Shown here one piece after another: positions 8,677-17,493 of a DNA stretch of 64,000 nucleotides; the first letter of the stretch is position 1; every line of letters begins with the position of its first letter. The stretch comes from Labilithrix sp. (lineage in GTDB: Bacteria; Myxococcota_A; Polyangia; Polyangiales; Polyangiaceae). The DNA is taken from contig JAHBWD010000047.1 in NCBI GenBank assembly GCA_019637175.1, forward strand, positions 1-64,000, in the 5' to 3' direction. A model generated the notes under the pieces. It searched no databases, was not told where the DNA came from, and saw nothing but the letters and a program-made list of their open reading frames with translations. The position numbers were made by a program, and so were the translations under genes.

Positions 8677-9933
8677 ATGGATTCAAAACGCTTCCTCGGA
8701 TCGGCGCTGTTCGTCGCGGCGACAGCAGTGATCCCCGCCACGCTTCAGGGCTGCGGCGACAACCCGCTTTGCTGCACGGAGTTCCAGGCTGGCGCGACGC
8801 TGAACGCCGAAATCGGCGGTAGCGCGCAGGCGCAGGTCGCGGTCCAGGCGATCGCGGACTTCGCGGGCATCGCGAACGCGGCGATCACGGACCTGGCGTC
8901 GGCGTGCCGGAGCATCTCGGAAGACCTCGACGCGCCCCAGGCGGACCGCGACAAGGTCGAGGCCGACGCGAACGCCGCGAAGGCGGACGACCAGCCGAAG
9001 ATCCGGATGGAGGGCTACTGCAAGCTCGCCGTCTCGACGATCGCGAAGGTGAAGGGCGAGGCGAACGCGACGATCAAGATCGTGGCGCAGCCCCCGAAGT
9101 GCGAGATCTCCGTCAGCGCGAAGGCGAACTGCCAGGCCAAGTGCAGCGGCAGCGCGAAGTGCGAGGCCTCTGCGGAGCTGAAGTGCGAGGGCGGCAAGCT
9201 CGAGCTCTCGTGCGAAGGCTCGTGCCAGGCGGAAGTGCAGGGCGGCTCGGTGAGCTGCGAAGGCAGCTGCGACGCGAGCTGCGAGGGCGAGTGCACGGCT
9301 TCGGCCGGCGGCGTGGAGTGCGCGGGCAAGTGCGAAGGCACGTGCAAGGGCGCTGCGCAGGGCGGCACGGGCGAAGGCATCACGGCGAGCGGCGAGTGCA
9401 ACGGCACCTGCGAAGGTACGTGCAAGGCGACGGCGCCGAACGCCCAGTGCAGCGGCTCGTGCAAGGGCGGTTGCAAGGGCACGTGCAAGGCGACGGCGCC
9501 TGGCGCGAAGGTGAAGTGCGACGGCAAGTGCGAGGGCAAGGCCGAGCCGCTGAAGTGCGACGGCAAGCTCCAGGGCGGTTGCCAGGTGGAGGCGAAGTGC
9601 GACGCGAACTGCGACGCGAGCGTCCAGGCGAAGGCGGAGTGCACGCCGCCGGCGATCACCGTGGAGATCCAAGCCGCGGCGGGCGCGGACCTCGAGATCA
9701 TCGGCAAGCTTCGCGCGACGTTCGAGGCGAACTTCGGCGTGATCTTCGCGTTCAAGTCGCGCCTCGAGGGCATGCTGAAGCTCACGGGCACGATCACGGG
9801 CAACGCGAGCGCGATCGGCGAGATCAAGGCCGCGTGCATCCCGCAGGTGCTCGCGGTGGCCGTCAAGGCCGGCGGCGACGTCGCGGCGTCGGCGGAAGTG
9901 ACCGGTAGCCTCGTGACCAGCGCGACGAACTAA
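8677..9933 (+). CDS. Cysteine-rich repeat lipoprotein, array copy 1
   Basis: 418 residues. Signal peptide ends at the lipobox LQGC (about 24-27), so it should be a lipid-anchored envelope protein. Then CCTEFQAGATLNAEIGG, a helical region to about 145 with two Cys, a cysteine-rich central region (about 146-320), and a Cys-poor helical tail with GKLRATFEANFG. The central region is made of short units of the form C-x-G-(S/T/K)-C, for example CEGSCDASCEGEC and CKGGCKGTC, separated by small-residue linkers. I count 34 cysteines. An AAGGAG leader lies just before the ATG. I do not recognise a named family. Disulfide-knitted stalk or metal-binding roles are both possible; neither is shown. Copy 3 has the same length and differs at only a few dozen residues by eye. 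Confidence 0.85.
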   Translation: MDSKRFLGSALFVAATAVIPATLQGCGDNPLCCTEFQAGATLNAEIGGSAQAQVAVQAIADFAGIANAAITDLASACRSISEDLDAPQADRDKVEADANAAKADDQPKIRMEGYCKLAVSTIAKVKGEANATIKIVAQPPKCEISVSAKANCQAKCSGSAKCEASAELKCEGGKLELSCEGSCQAEVQGGSVSCEGSCDASCEGECTASAGGVECAGKCEGTCKGAAQGGTGEGITASGECNGTCEGTCKATAPNAQCSGSCKGGCKGTCKATAPGAKVKCDGKCEGKAEPLKCDGKLQGGCQVEAKCDANCDASVQAKAECTPPAITVEIQAAAGADLEIIGKLRATFEANFGVIFAFKSRLEGMLKLTGTITGNASAIGEIKAACIPQVLAVAVKAGGDVAASAEVTGSLVTSATN

Positions 9934-9951
9934 CCTTCGGCGCGTTTGCTC

Positions 9952-9987
9952 CGGACGGCGTGTCTCCTTCGGGAGGCACGCCGTTCG
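9952..9987 (+). terminator. UUCG-capped stem-loop after copy 1
   Basis: Inverted repeat with arms CGGACGGCGTGTCTCC and GGAGGCACGCCGTTCG around TTCG: a 16-bp stem with two G-U pairs closed by C(UUCG)G, the very stable tetraloop. It begins 18 nt after the stop. It lacks a strong T-run. Nearly the same hairpin follows copy 3 (12713-12748). Confidence 0.6.
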
Positions 9988-10101
9988 TGCATTTGGCGAT
10001 CGATTGCGTGATCGCTTTCGAGCTCAGCCGCCAACAAGGAAGGGGACCTCGTGGCTCGACACGTGCAGCCATCGAGGCCGTCTCACCAAGGAGAGCTTCG
10101 C

Positions 10102-11352
10102 ATGAAATGGACGACACGCTCGAAGGCGCCTCTCGCACTGGCAGCCGCTCTCGCCTTGCCCGTCATCACCAACGGGTGCTCCGACAATCCGCTCGACGCG
10201 ATCTGCTGCACCGAGTTCAAGGTCGGCGCCGATCTGTCGGGCGCCGACTTCGGCGTCGACGCGAGCATCAAGGGTCAGTTCGCGGTCCTCGCGCAGGCGG
10301 GCTCCGACTTCAGCGCGACGGCGACGGGCATGCTCGACGACATCACGAACGCGTGTCGCGCCATCGCCGTCGACCTCGGCGCGGAGCAGGCGAAGGTCGA
10401 CGCCAACGACAAGGAGACCGATCCGACGAAGAAGGTCGCCCTCTGGTGCGATCTCGCGGTGGCGCGGCTCACCGCCTCGGGCGTCGCTTCGGGCACGCTC
10501 GACATCCAGCCTCCGCAGTTCAAGTGCGAGGCGTCAGTGAGCGCGAAGGCGAACTGCCAGGCCAAGTGCGACGTCAGCGGCGAGTGCAACGTCAAGGCGA
10601 ACCCGCCCAAGTGCACCGGCGGCACGATGAAGTTCGAATGCGGGGGCAAGTGCACCGCCGAGGGCAACGCCTCGTTCAGCTGCAAGGGCAAGTGCGACGC
10701 GACCGTGAAGGGCACGTGCACCGCGCAGGGCGGCGTCGAGTGCGAAGGGCGCTGCGAGGGCACGTGCGAAGGAAGCACCGACTCGGGCGGCAACTGCCAG
10801 GGCAACTGCAAGGGCACGTGCTCGGCGACCAAGCCCGGCGTCGCGTGCAACGGCACCTTCGAAGGCGAGTGCAACGGCTCGTGCGAGGCGAGCGGCTCGG
10901 CGAAGGTCGAGTGCAGCGGCACGTGTGACGTCGAGGCGACGCCGCTCAAGTGCGAGGGCGGCACGCTCGAGGGCGGCTGTCAGGTCGACGTCAAGTGCGA
11001 CGCGAACTGCGACGCGAGCGTGAGCGCGAAGGCGAGCTGCGACGTGCAACCGTTCTCGATCACGGCGCAGGGCGCGGTGTCGGCCGAGATCGAGGCGGCG
11101 ATCGCGACCCTCAAGGTGAACCTGCCGAAGTTGATCCTCGCGGTGAAGGCGCGCGGCGAAGCGCTCGGGCGCATCGCGGTCGGCTTCACGGGCGCGGGCA
11201 CCGCGGAGGTCGTCGCCGATCCGGGCAAGCTCGGCGTGAAGGGCACAGCGTGCGCGGTCTCGATCGCCGCCGCGCTCGCCAACGGCGCGGCCAACGTGAC
11301 GGCGTCGCTCGAAGCGGGCGGCAAGGTGACGGGGCAGCTCGGTCTGAACTGA
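10102..11352 (+). CDS. Cysteine-rich repeat lipoprotein, array copy 2
   Basis: 416 residues from ATG 10102, chosen because CAAGGAGAGCTTCGC directly precedes it; an in-frame ATG/GTG further up at 10051 lacks this and would spoil the signal peptide. Signal MKWTTRSK plus an Ala/Leu core, lipobox TNGC. The mature protein repeats the layout of copy 1: ICCTEFKVGADL, an acidic helical region, then KANCQAKCDVSGECN and many C-x-G-x-C units, then the shared CQVDVKCDANCDASVSAKA and a Cys-poor tail. It is clearly homologous to copies 1 and 3 but much more diverged, with indels, so this duplication is older. Function unknown. Confidence 0.85.
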   Translation: MKWTTRSKAPLALAAALALPVITNGCSDNPLDAICCTEFKVGADLSGADFGVDASIKGQFAVLAQAGSDFSATATGMLDDITNACRAIAVDLGAEQAKVDANDKETDPTKKVALWCDLAVARLTASGVASGTLDIQPPQFKCEASVSAKANCQAKCDVSGECNVKANPPKCTGGTMKFECGGKCTAEGNASFSCKGKCDATVKGTCTAQGGVECEGRCEGTCEGSTDSGGNCQGNCKGTCSATKPGVACNGTFEGECNGSCEASGSAKVECSGTCDVEATPLKCEGGTLEGGCQVDVKCDANCDASVSAKASCDVQPFSITAQGAVSAEIEAAIATLKVNLPKLILAVKARGEALGRIAVGFTGAGTAEVVADPGKLGVKGTACAVSIAAALANGAANVTASLEAGGKVTGQLGLN

Positions 11353-11369
11353 CACGTCTGATAGGCTCG

Positions 11370-11393
11370 GGCAGCCGACGACGGTCGGCTGCC
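11370..11393 (+). terminator. Stem-loop after copy 2
   Basis: Perfect 10-bp inverted repeat GGCAGCCGAC / GTCGGCTGCC with loop GACG, 17 nt after the copy 2 stop. No T-run follows; the leader of copy 3 begins at once. Confidence 0.5.
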
Positions 11394-11438
11394 TCACGAG
11401 CCAGGCTTCGTTTGGGGAACTAAGGAAGGGAGCTTTGC

Positions 11439-12695
11439 ATGGATTCAAGACGCTTCTTGGGATCGACACTCTTCGTCGCGGCGGTCGCGCTGATCCCCGC
11501 GACGCTTCAGGGCTGTGAGCCCGACGCGCTCTGCTGCACGGAGTTCCAGGCCGGCGCGACGCTGAACGCCGAGATCGGCGGCAGCGCGCAGGCGCAGGTC
11601 GCGGTCCAGGCGATCGCGGACTTCGCGGGCATCGCGAACGCGGCGATCACGGACCTGGCGTCGGCGTGCCGGAGCATCTCGGAAGATCTCGATGCGCCCC
11701 AGGCGGATCGCGACAAGATCGAAGCCGACGCGAACGCGGCGAAGACCGACGAGCAGGCGAAGGTCCGGATGGACGGGTACTGCAAGCTCGCCATCTCTGC
11801 GATCGCGAAGGTGAAGGGGGAGGCGAACGCGACGATCAAGATCGTGGCGCAGCCTCCGAAGTGCGAGATCTCCGCGAGCGCGAAGGCGAACTGCCAGGCG
11901 AAGTGCAGCGGCAGCGCGAAGTGCGAGGCTTCTGCGGAGCTGAAGTGCGAAGGCGGCAAGCTCGAGCTGTCGTGCGAGGGCTCGTGCGAGGCGGAGGTTC
12001 AGGGCGGCTCGATCAGCTGCGAAGGCAGCTGCGAGGCCAACTGCGAGGGCGAGTGCACGGCATCCGCCGGCGGCGTGGAGTGCGCGGGCAAGTGCGAAGG
12101 CACGTGCAAGGGCGCTGCGCAGGGCGGCACGGGCGAAGGCATCACGGCGAGCGGCGAGTGCAAGGGCACCTGCGAGGGCACCTGCAAGGCGACGCCGCCG
12201 AACGTGAAGTGCAACGGCTCCTGCAAGGGGAGCTGCACGGGCTCGTGCAAGGCGACGGCGCCTGGCGCGAAGGTGAAGTGCGACGGCAAGTGCGCGGGCA
12301 AGGCCGAGCCGCTGAAGTGCGACGGCAAGCTCCAGGGCGGCTGTCAGGTGGAGGCGAAGTGCGACGCGAACTGCGACGCGAGCGTCCAGGCGAAGGCGGA
12401 GTGCACGCCGCCGGCGATCACGGTCGAGATTCAGGCGCAGGCGGGCGCGAACCTCGAGGCGATCGGCAAGCTGCGCGCGACGTTCGAGGCGAACTTCGGC
12501 GTGATCTTCGCGTTCAAGTCGCGCCTCGAGGGCATGCTGTCGCTCACGGGCACGATCACGGGCAACGCGGGCGCGATCGGCGAGATCAAGGCAGCTTGCA
12601 TCCCGCAGGTGCTCGCGGTGGCCGTCAAGGCCGGCGCTGACGTCACGGCGTCTGCGCAGGTGACGGGCAGCCTCGTGACCAGCGCGACGAACTAA
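11439..12695 (+). CDS. Cysteine-rich repeat lipoprotein, array copy 3
   Basis: 418 residues, same length as copy 1 and nearly the same sequence throughout, with most changes in the repeat linkers (for example CEANCEGEC for CDASCEGEC). Signal MDSRRFLG..., lipobox LQGC. The central region again has C-x-G-x-C units and ends CQVEAKCDANCDASVQAKA, followed by the Cys-poor tail ending TGSLVTSATN exactly as in copy 1. The leader AAGGAAGGGAGCTTTGC precedes the ATG. The high identity of copies 1 and 3, separated by the diverged copy 2, implies a recent duplication or gene conversion. Confidence 0.85.
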   Translation: MDSRRFLGSTLFVAAVALIPATLQGCEPDALCCTEFQAGATLNAEIGGSAQAQVAVQAIADFAGIANAAITDLASACRSISEDLDAPQADRDKIEADANAAKTDEQAKVRMDGYCKLAISAIAKVKGEANATIKIVAQPPKCEISASAKANCQAKCSGSAKCEASAELKCEGGKLELSCEGSCEAEVQGGSISCEGSCEANCEGECTASAGGVECAGKCEGTCKGAAQGGTGEGITASGECKGTCEGTCKATPPNVKCNGSCKGSCTGSCKATAPGAKVKCDGKCAGKAEPLKCDGKLQGGCQVEAKCDANCDASVQAKAECTPPAITVEIQAQAGANLEAIGKLRATFEANFGVIFAFKSRLEGMLSLTGTITGNAGAIGEIKAACIPQVLAVAVKAGADVTASAQVTGSLVTSATN

Positions 12696-12712
12696 CTTCG
12701 GCGCGTTGACTC

Positions 12713-12748
12713 CGGACGGCGTGTCTCCTTCGGGGGGCACGCCGTTCG
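12713..12748 (+). terminator. UUCG-capped stem-loop after copy 3, near-copy of 9952-9987
   Basis: Arms CGGACGGCGTGTCTCC and GGGGGCACGCCGTTCG around TTCG. It differs from the hairpin after copy 1 by one base and sits at the same distance from the stop. It lies about 170 nt ahead of the transposase gene, so besides being a terminator it could be a REP-like substrate; see findings. Confidence 0.55.
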
Positions 12749-12917
12749 TGCATTTGCCGGCCTGCGAAGCAGCCGCCCGAACCTCGCTCCGCGCAACGCA
12801 AGTCTCTCGTGCGGACTGCGGACTTCACGCGCGGCGCCAAAAGAGATAATATTGTCGCTCAATCAAGTTTGGTCGCCCAGGGCCGCGACGAAGGAGCCTC
12901 GGGCTGGGAGCACCTCG

Positions 12918-13751
12918 ATGTCTGCCGCGAAGGCGAAGTCCAAGAAACAGCTCGCCCAGAACGCGCTCGTCGCGCGTCGCCGCCGAGCGCGCCGGCGCGC
13001 GCCGCCGGGGCGCCAGCTCGTCCTCGAGCCCGTCGTCGAGTCGACGGGGAAGCGCAACTGGGGCGGAGCGCGGCCCGGCGCCGGGCGCAAGCTCCGCGCG
13101 GGGGCGCGGCGATCGGTCCCTCATCGGCCGCGCGTGCACGCGGGCCGGCATCCGGTTCACGTCACGCTTCGGGCGCGGCGTGATCTGCCGTCCCTACGCG
13201 CGCAGCGCATCCTGGGAATGCTCCAGAGCGTCCTCATCACGCAGCGCAAGCGGCGCTATGCGCCCGGGTTTCAGGTCGTGCACTTCTCCGTGCAGAGAGA
13301 TCACGTGCACATGATCGTCGAGGGCGAAGAGCACGCGATGCGCGCGGGCATGGCGGGGTTCGTCATCTCCTTTGCGAAGCGCCTCAACATGATCCTTCGC
13401 CGCAGAGGGAAGATATGGGCGGATCGGTGGCATGGGCGCGACCTCACGAGCCCACGCGCCGTGCGCAACGCGCTCGTCTACGTGTTCGCGAACGACGCGC
13501 GCCACGGCACGGTCTCGATCGGCCACGGCGCGGTCGATCTGTACTCGTCGGCGATGCGCTTCGACGGCTGGCGTGATCCGCTGCCGGTCACCGAAGCCAC
13601 CCACGACCTCTTCGACGCGAAGGGCAACCCATGGCTGCGTCTGAGGTGGCCGCGAGCGGCGTCGCGCACCTGGCTCCTCGGGCGAGGCTGGCGAAGGCAC
13701 GGGCTCCTCGACGTGCGCGAGGTGACTCACTATCGTCGCCGGGCGTCATGA
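12918..13751 (+). CDS. IS200-like Y1 transposase, REP-associated (RAYT) type
   Basis: 277 residues from ATG 12918, picked because GGGAG lies 7 nt upstream; a TTG at 12852 would add 22 residues. The N-terminal third is Arg/Lys-rich with WGGARPGAGRK, a mark of domesticated Y1 transposases. The catalytic HUH is QRDHVHMIVEGE (near residue 130), and the nucleophile is probably the Tyr in NALVYVFANDARHG (near 192). These enzymes nick and join single-stranded DNA at hairpins. No flanking terminal repeats or target duplication are visible, which fits a single-copy RAYT more than a mobile IS. Its stop overlaps the start of the fourth lipoprotein gene (ATGA at 13748), so the two are translationally coupled. 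Confidence 0.85.
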   Translation: MSAAKAKSKKQLAQNALVARRRRARRRAPPGRQLVLEPVVESTGKRNWGGARPGAGRKLRAGARRSVPHRPRVHAGRHPVHVTLRARRDLPSLRAQRILGMLQSVLITQRKRRYAPGFQVVHFSVQRDHVHMIVEGEEHAMRAGMAGFVISFAKRLNMILRRRGKIWADRWHGRDLTSPRAVRNALVYVFANDARHGTVSIGHGAVDLYSSAMRFDGWRDPLPVTEATHDLFDAKGNPWLRLRWPRAASRTWLLGRGWRRHGLLDVREVTHYRRRAS

Positions 13752-14953
13752 AGCTCCTCTCGATGCGGCCCGCGGCCTTGGCGCTCGTCGCGTCGTGGTT
13801 CGCGCTCGGTCCGGGCTGCAGCGCGCCGCCTGGGCAAGGCTGCTACGAGCTCGACTCCGACTTTCCCCGTCGAACGAGCGGAGCCGCCGACAATGGCATC
13901 GTCCTCGACGCGATGGTCGACTCGTCACGAGCCTCCGCTGCGGCGATCGTCGAGCTGACCCGTGCGTGTCGGGCGCTCGCGCTCGAGCTCGGTGGCGACG
14001 AGCCTCGAGTCGAATCCTTCGATCTCGCGCGCGACGTCATGGCCGACTGGTGCAAGGCGGCGGCGCGGGCGCTCGGCGCCGCCGAAGCGGGTGCGCTCGC
14101 GACGCTTCGGTTGAGAACGAGGCCGCAGTGCAGGGTCTCGGTTGCCGCGAAGGTCGCGTGTCAGGCCACGTGCACGCACGCCGATCGGTGCGACGTCGTG
14201 CACCCGTTCGAGTGCGCCGGCGGAAGCCTCGACGTGCTCTGCAAGGGCACGTGCCGCCCTCGCGGAACGAGCCCGCTCGCGTGCGAAGGGAGGTGCGAAG
14301 GAACCTGCACCGGCAGCTGCTCGGCACTCCAGGGAACGCCGATCGCTTGCGACGGACGGTGCGACGGTGTCTGCTCGCCGGACGGCGTCGAGGCGACGGG
14401 CATTCAGCCCGATGGATCGTGCAAGGGGCGCTGCTCGGCGAGGTGCGTGCCACGCAGTCTGACCCCGGCGCCGTGCACCGGGTGGTGTGAAGGCACGTGC
14501 GAGGGCGTCTGCGCCGCCACCTCCGAAGGCGCCATGAAGTGCGACGGGATCTGCGAGGGAGAAACGAAGCTCCTCACGTGCACCGCCAAGCTCGAAGGTG
14601 GCTGCGACGTCACGCCGGCGTGCAACGCGGCGTGCGACGCGAGCGTGGCCGCCGCGGCCGACTGCCCCGTCGTGGTGCCCACATTGGCGTTCGATCCGAG
14701 CACCAGAGCCGAGGACCGCGGTCGCGCGCTCGCGGTCGCGATCGAAACCCACCTGCCGGCGATCCTCTCCGCGCGCGCACGGCTCACGGGAATGAAGGAG
14801 CACGTCGCCTGGATCCACGCGTATCTGCAAGGCAGCGACGTTCGGCCGATCTGCCTCGTGCGTTCCCTCTCGACGATCGCCGGCGCGCGCGCCGACGTCG
14901 TGATGGCGGAGGAGGGGACGGATCCGATTCTGGCGGTCTTGGAGGATCGCTGA
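13748..14953 (+). CDS. Cysteine-rich repeat lipoprotein, array copy 4 (divergent)
   Basis: 401 residues from ATG 13748 inside the transposase stop. Signal ends at lipobox GPGC. It lacks the CCTEF block of the other copies but keeps the order: helical region with ELTRACRALALELGGDEP, then CRVSVAAKVACQATC, C-x-G-x-C units (CEGRCEGTCTGSC, CDGRCDGVC), CDVTPACNAACDASVAAAA, and a Cys-poor tail. Third-position GC is visibly lower than in its neighbours, so it is evolving differently or arrived separately. It ends immediately before the convergent synthase gene. Function unknown; placement with copies 1-3 is by shared layout and motifs. Confidence 0.8.
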   Translation: MKLLSMRPAALALVASWFALGPGCSAPPGQGCYELDSDFPRRTSGAADNGIVLDAMVDSSRASAAAIVELTRACRALALELGGDEPRVESFDLARDVMADWCKAAARALGAAEAGALATLRLRTRPQCRVSVAAKVACQATCTHADRCDVVHPFECAGGSLDVLCKGTCRPRGTSPLACEGRCEGTCTGSCSALQGTPIACDGRCDGVCSPDGVEATGIQPDGSCKGRCSARCVPRSLTPAPCTGWCEGTCEGVCAATSEGAMKCDGICEGETKLLTCTAKLEGGCDVTPACNAACDASVAAAADCPVVVPTLAFDPSTRAEDRGRALAVAIETHLPAILSARARLTGMKEHVAWIHAYLQGSDVRPICLVRSLSTIAGARADVVMAEEGTDPILAVLEDR

Positions 14954-15802
14954 TCAACGCGGGCCCGTCACGTCGGCGAAGATCTGCATGACCTCGTCGC
15001 GTCCGAGCTTCGCGGCGCCCTGCTCGAGGCGATCGATCGTCGCCACCGCGAGCCGCAGCGGCAGCTCGCAGAACGCGCGCACCGAAGGAGGCGCGCCTGC
15101 GCGCGCGAGCGTGTCGACGTATGCGCGCGCCTGCACCAGATCGGCGCGCGCGATCGCCACCACCTCGGCGCGCGGCACCGAGGGCGGAACGTAGACGCGC
15201 CCCGCCTCGGCGTCGCTCGGCGCGTCTTTCAAGATGTTCACGAGCTGGAGGCCTTCGCCGAACGCGGGCGCGTTCTCCATCAGCGCGGCGCGCGCGCCCT
15301 CGAGCGAAGGGACGCGCTCCACCCACAGCTCGGTCAGGAGCTCGCCCACGATCCCCGCGACGGCGTAGCAGTACGCGCGCAGATCGGGAATGTCGCGGAG
15401 CACGAGCGAGCCTTCATCGGTGTGCCTCGAGACGAACGACGCCATGAGCGCGCTCGTGCGACCCACGTGCTTCGACACGAGCGGCCCCGCGGCCGCGAGC
15501 ACGTCGTTCGCGCGCGCGAGCAGATCCATGCAGTTTACATCCTTCGTCGGGGGAGATCGGCGCGCCTCCTCGATCCACCCGTCGTCGCCGCCCGACAGCC
15601 AGCCCTCGAACGCAGAGAGCGCGCGCACGCGGCGATCGCGGTCCCACTCCGTCGCGTCTTCGAGCGTGTCGGCGACTCGAAAGAGCAGGTACGCGATCCC
15701 CACGTCGGTTCGAAGCGGCTCGTCGAGCAGGGGGATGGCGAGCGCGAACGTGCGGCTCGTCCGCTCGAGCAGCGACCCCAGCTCCTCCCGAGACAGCGAC
15801 AT
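14954..15802 (-). CDS. Squalene/phytoene synthase family enzyme
   Basis: 282 residues starting MSLSREELGSLLERTSRTF. It belongs to the head-to-head prenyl synthases that condense two farnesyl or geranylgeranyl diphosphates. Both aspartate-rich Mg-binding motifs are present: DTLED (in FRVADTLEDATEWD, near 45) and the second in NILKDAPSDAEAGRVYVP (near 195). ERTSRTF at the N-terminus and GEGLQLVN before motif 2 are typical. Sequence does not settle squalene versus phytoene; a single-gene setting with no carotenoid genes here leaves it open. The frame stays open far upstream across the divergent aldehyde dehydrogenase gene, but that extension has no synthase features and is rejected. Confidence 0.9.
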   Translation of the reverse strand: MSLSREELGSLLERTSRTFALAIPLLDEPLRTDVGIAYLLFRVADTLEDATEWDRDRRVRALSAFEGWLSGGDDGWIEEARRSPPTKDVNCMDLLARANDVLAAAGPLVSKHVGRTSALMASFVSRHTDEGSLVLRDIPDLRAYCYAVAGIVGELLTELWVERVPSLEGARAALMENAPAFGEGLQLVNILKDAPSDAEAGRVYVPPSVPRAEVVAIARADLVQARAYVDTLARAGAPPSVRAFCELPLRLAVATIDRLEQGAAKLGRDEVMQIFADVTGPR

Positions 15803-15859
15803 CGCGCCATGTCGTAGCGAGGCAAGGGCGCCTCCACAAGCGCTATGCTCGGAGTCACC

Positions 15860-17431
15860 ATGGCGGCCGCGGATGACACCAACGATCCCACGGTCATCGG
15901 GCCTCCGCTCGACGTGACCATCCCCGAGGCGCTGAGCCCGCCCACGGGCGTCCCCAAGATCACGATCGCCCCCGGCGGCGCAGGGCCGGAGTCGATGCGC
16001 CTGCCCGACGGGGCGCTCCACGTCGCCGGAGATCGCCACGAAGACGGCGAGGCCGCCTGGGTGACCGACCCTTGGAGCGGCGATCGCGTCGCCGCCGTCA
16101 TCCTCGCCGACGGCGCGCGCGCGGAGATCGCCGCCGCCGCCGCCAAGCGCGCGTTCGAGACGACGCGGCGCCTCGCGAGCTACCAGCGGCGTCGCGTCCT
16201 CAAGGAGATCACGCGCCGCATCGTGCAAGACCGCGAAGAGATCGCGGCGCTCATCACGCGCGAGTCGGGCAAGCCGAAGACGCTCGCGCGCTTCGAGGTC
16301 GACCGCGCCATCGTGACCTTCGGGCTCGCCGCCGAGGAGGCCGTGCGCATCGGCGGCGAGGTCGTGCCGCTCGACGTCACCGAGCCCACGTCGGCGTATC
16401 GCGGGCAGTGGCAGCGCGTCCCTCGCGGGCCCGTCCTCGCGATCACGCCCTTCAATTTTCCGCTCAACCTCGTGGCCCACAAGGTCGCGCCCGCGCTCGC
16501 GTGCGGCGCGCCGGTCGTGCTCAAGCCCGCGCCGCAGACGCCGCTCACCGCGCTCAAGCTCGCCGAGATCGTCCGCGCGTCGGGCGCCCCCGACGACGCG
16601 CTCCAGGTCGTGCCGTGCAACAACGACGTCGCCGAGCAGCTCGTGCGTCACGACGCCTTCGCCGTCCTCTCGTTCACCGGGAGCGACGCGGTCGGCTGGC
16701 ACCTCAAGTCGATCGCAGGCCGAAAGCACGTCATGTTGGAGCTCGGAGGCAACGCCGCGTGCATCGTGCACGACGACGCCGCGAGCAGCCTCGCGCAGAT
16801 CGCCGCCGTCGTCTGCGCGAGCGCGTTCAACTACGCGGGTCAGGTGTGCATCAAGACGCAGCGTCTCTACGTGCACTTCGCGATCGCCGAGCGCCTGCTT
16901 TCGGAGCTCGTGCCGCGGGCGTGCTCGTACGCGCCGCAAGATCCGCGGAGCGGCACCTCGGCCATCGGGTCGATGATCGACGAGCGCTCCGCCGCGCGCG
17001 TCGAAGCATGGATCGAGGAGGCGCGCGCTGCGGGCGGCCGCCTCCTCGCGTATGGCAAGCGCGACCGTAACCGCATGTCCGGCACCGTCATCCGCCTCGA
17101 GAACGCAGGGACGGGCTTGCGGGTGGTCGAAGAGGAGGCGTTCGGGCCCGTCCTCACGGTGCACGTCTACGAGTCGTGGGCGTCGGCCCTCGCCATGGCC
17201 AACGACACGCGCTACGGCCTCCAGGCAGGGATTTTCACGGACTCGATGTCGCGCATCCGCGAGGCGTACGACACGCTCGACGTCGGCGCGCTGGTGGTCA
17301 ACGACGTCCCTACGGTCCGGGTCGACGCGATGCCTTACGGCGGCCGACGCGACTCGGGCATCGGGCGCGAGGGCGTGCGGTATGCGATCGAGGAGATGAC
17401 CGATCGGAAGATGCTCGTCGTGCGGGGATGA
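15860..17431 (+). CDS. NAD(P)-dependent aldehyde dehydrogenase
   Basis: 523 residues from ATG 15860, which has GGAG at 6 nt; an in-frame ATG at 15845 is possible. It oxidises an aldehyde to the acid. Family marks in order: ITPFNFPLN with the oxyanion Asn (near 200), FTGSDAVGW for the cofactor (near 275), LELGGNAACIV with the general-base Glu (near 293), NYAGQVCIKTQ with the nucleophile Cys (near 330), and EEEAFGPVL plus GGRRDSGIGREG near the end. A 60-residue N-terminal extension rich in Pro/Asp precedes the domain. It looks closest to the glyceraldehyde-3-phosphate/lactaldehyde branch, but substrate is not settled. It is divergent from the prenyl synthase with 57 nt between starts. Confidence 0.93.
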   Translation: MAAADDTNDPTVIGPPLDVTIPEALSPPTGVPKITIAPGGAGPESMRLPDGALHVAGDRHEDGEAAWVTDPWSGDRVAAVILADGARAEIAAAAAKRAFETTRRLASYQRRRVLKEITRRIVQDREEIAALITRESGKPKTLARFEVDRAIVTFGLAAEEAVRIGGEVVPLDVTEPTSAYRGQWQRVPRGPVLAITPFNFPLNLVAHKVAPALACGAPVVLKPAPQTPLTALKLAEIVRASGAPDDALQVVPCNNDVAEQLVRHDAFAVLSFTGSDAVGWHLKSIAGRKHVMLELGGNAACIVHDDAASSLAQIAAVVCASAFNYAGQVCIKTQRLYVHFAIAERLLSELVPRACSYAPQDPRSGTSAIGSMIDERSAARVEAWIEEARAAGGRLLAYGKRDRNRMSGTVIRLENAGTGLRVVEEEAFGPVLTVHVYESWASALAMANDTRYGLQAGIFTDSMSRIREAYDTLDVGALVVNDVPTVRVDAMPYGGRRDSGIGREGVRYAIEEMTDRKMLVVRG

Positions 17432-17493
17432 GCGCGGGTTTCTCGAGCGCGCGTTCCATGCTAGATCCTCAGCTCTTCGAGGAGGTGACTTCG

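Noticed and set aside
9100..9660. Direct repeats of about 12-30 nt that could look like a CRISPR or satellite array
   Set aside because: They are coding repeats of C-x-G-x-C units in frame, without constant repeat/spacer lengths.
15803..17164. N-terminal extension of the squalene/phytoene synthase frame across the aldehyde dehydrogenase gene
   Set aside because: Low-complexity mirror sequence; the enzyme starts cleanly at 15802.
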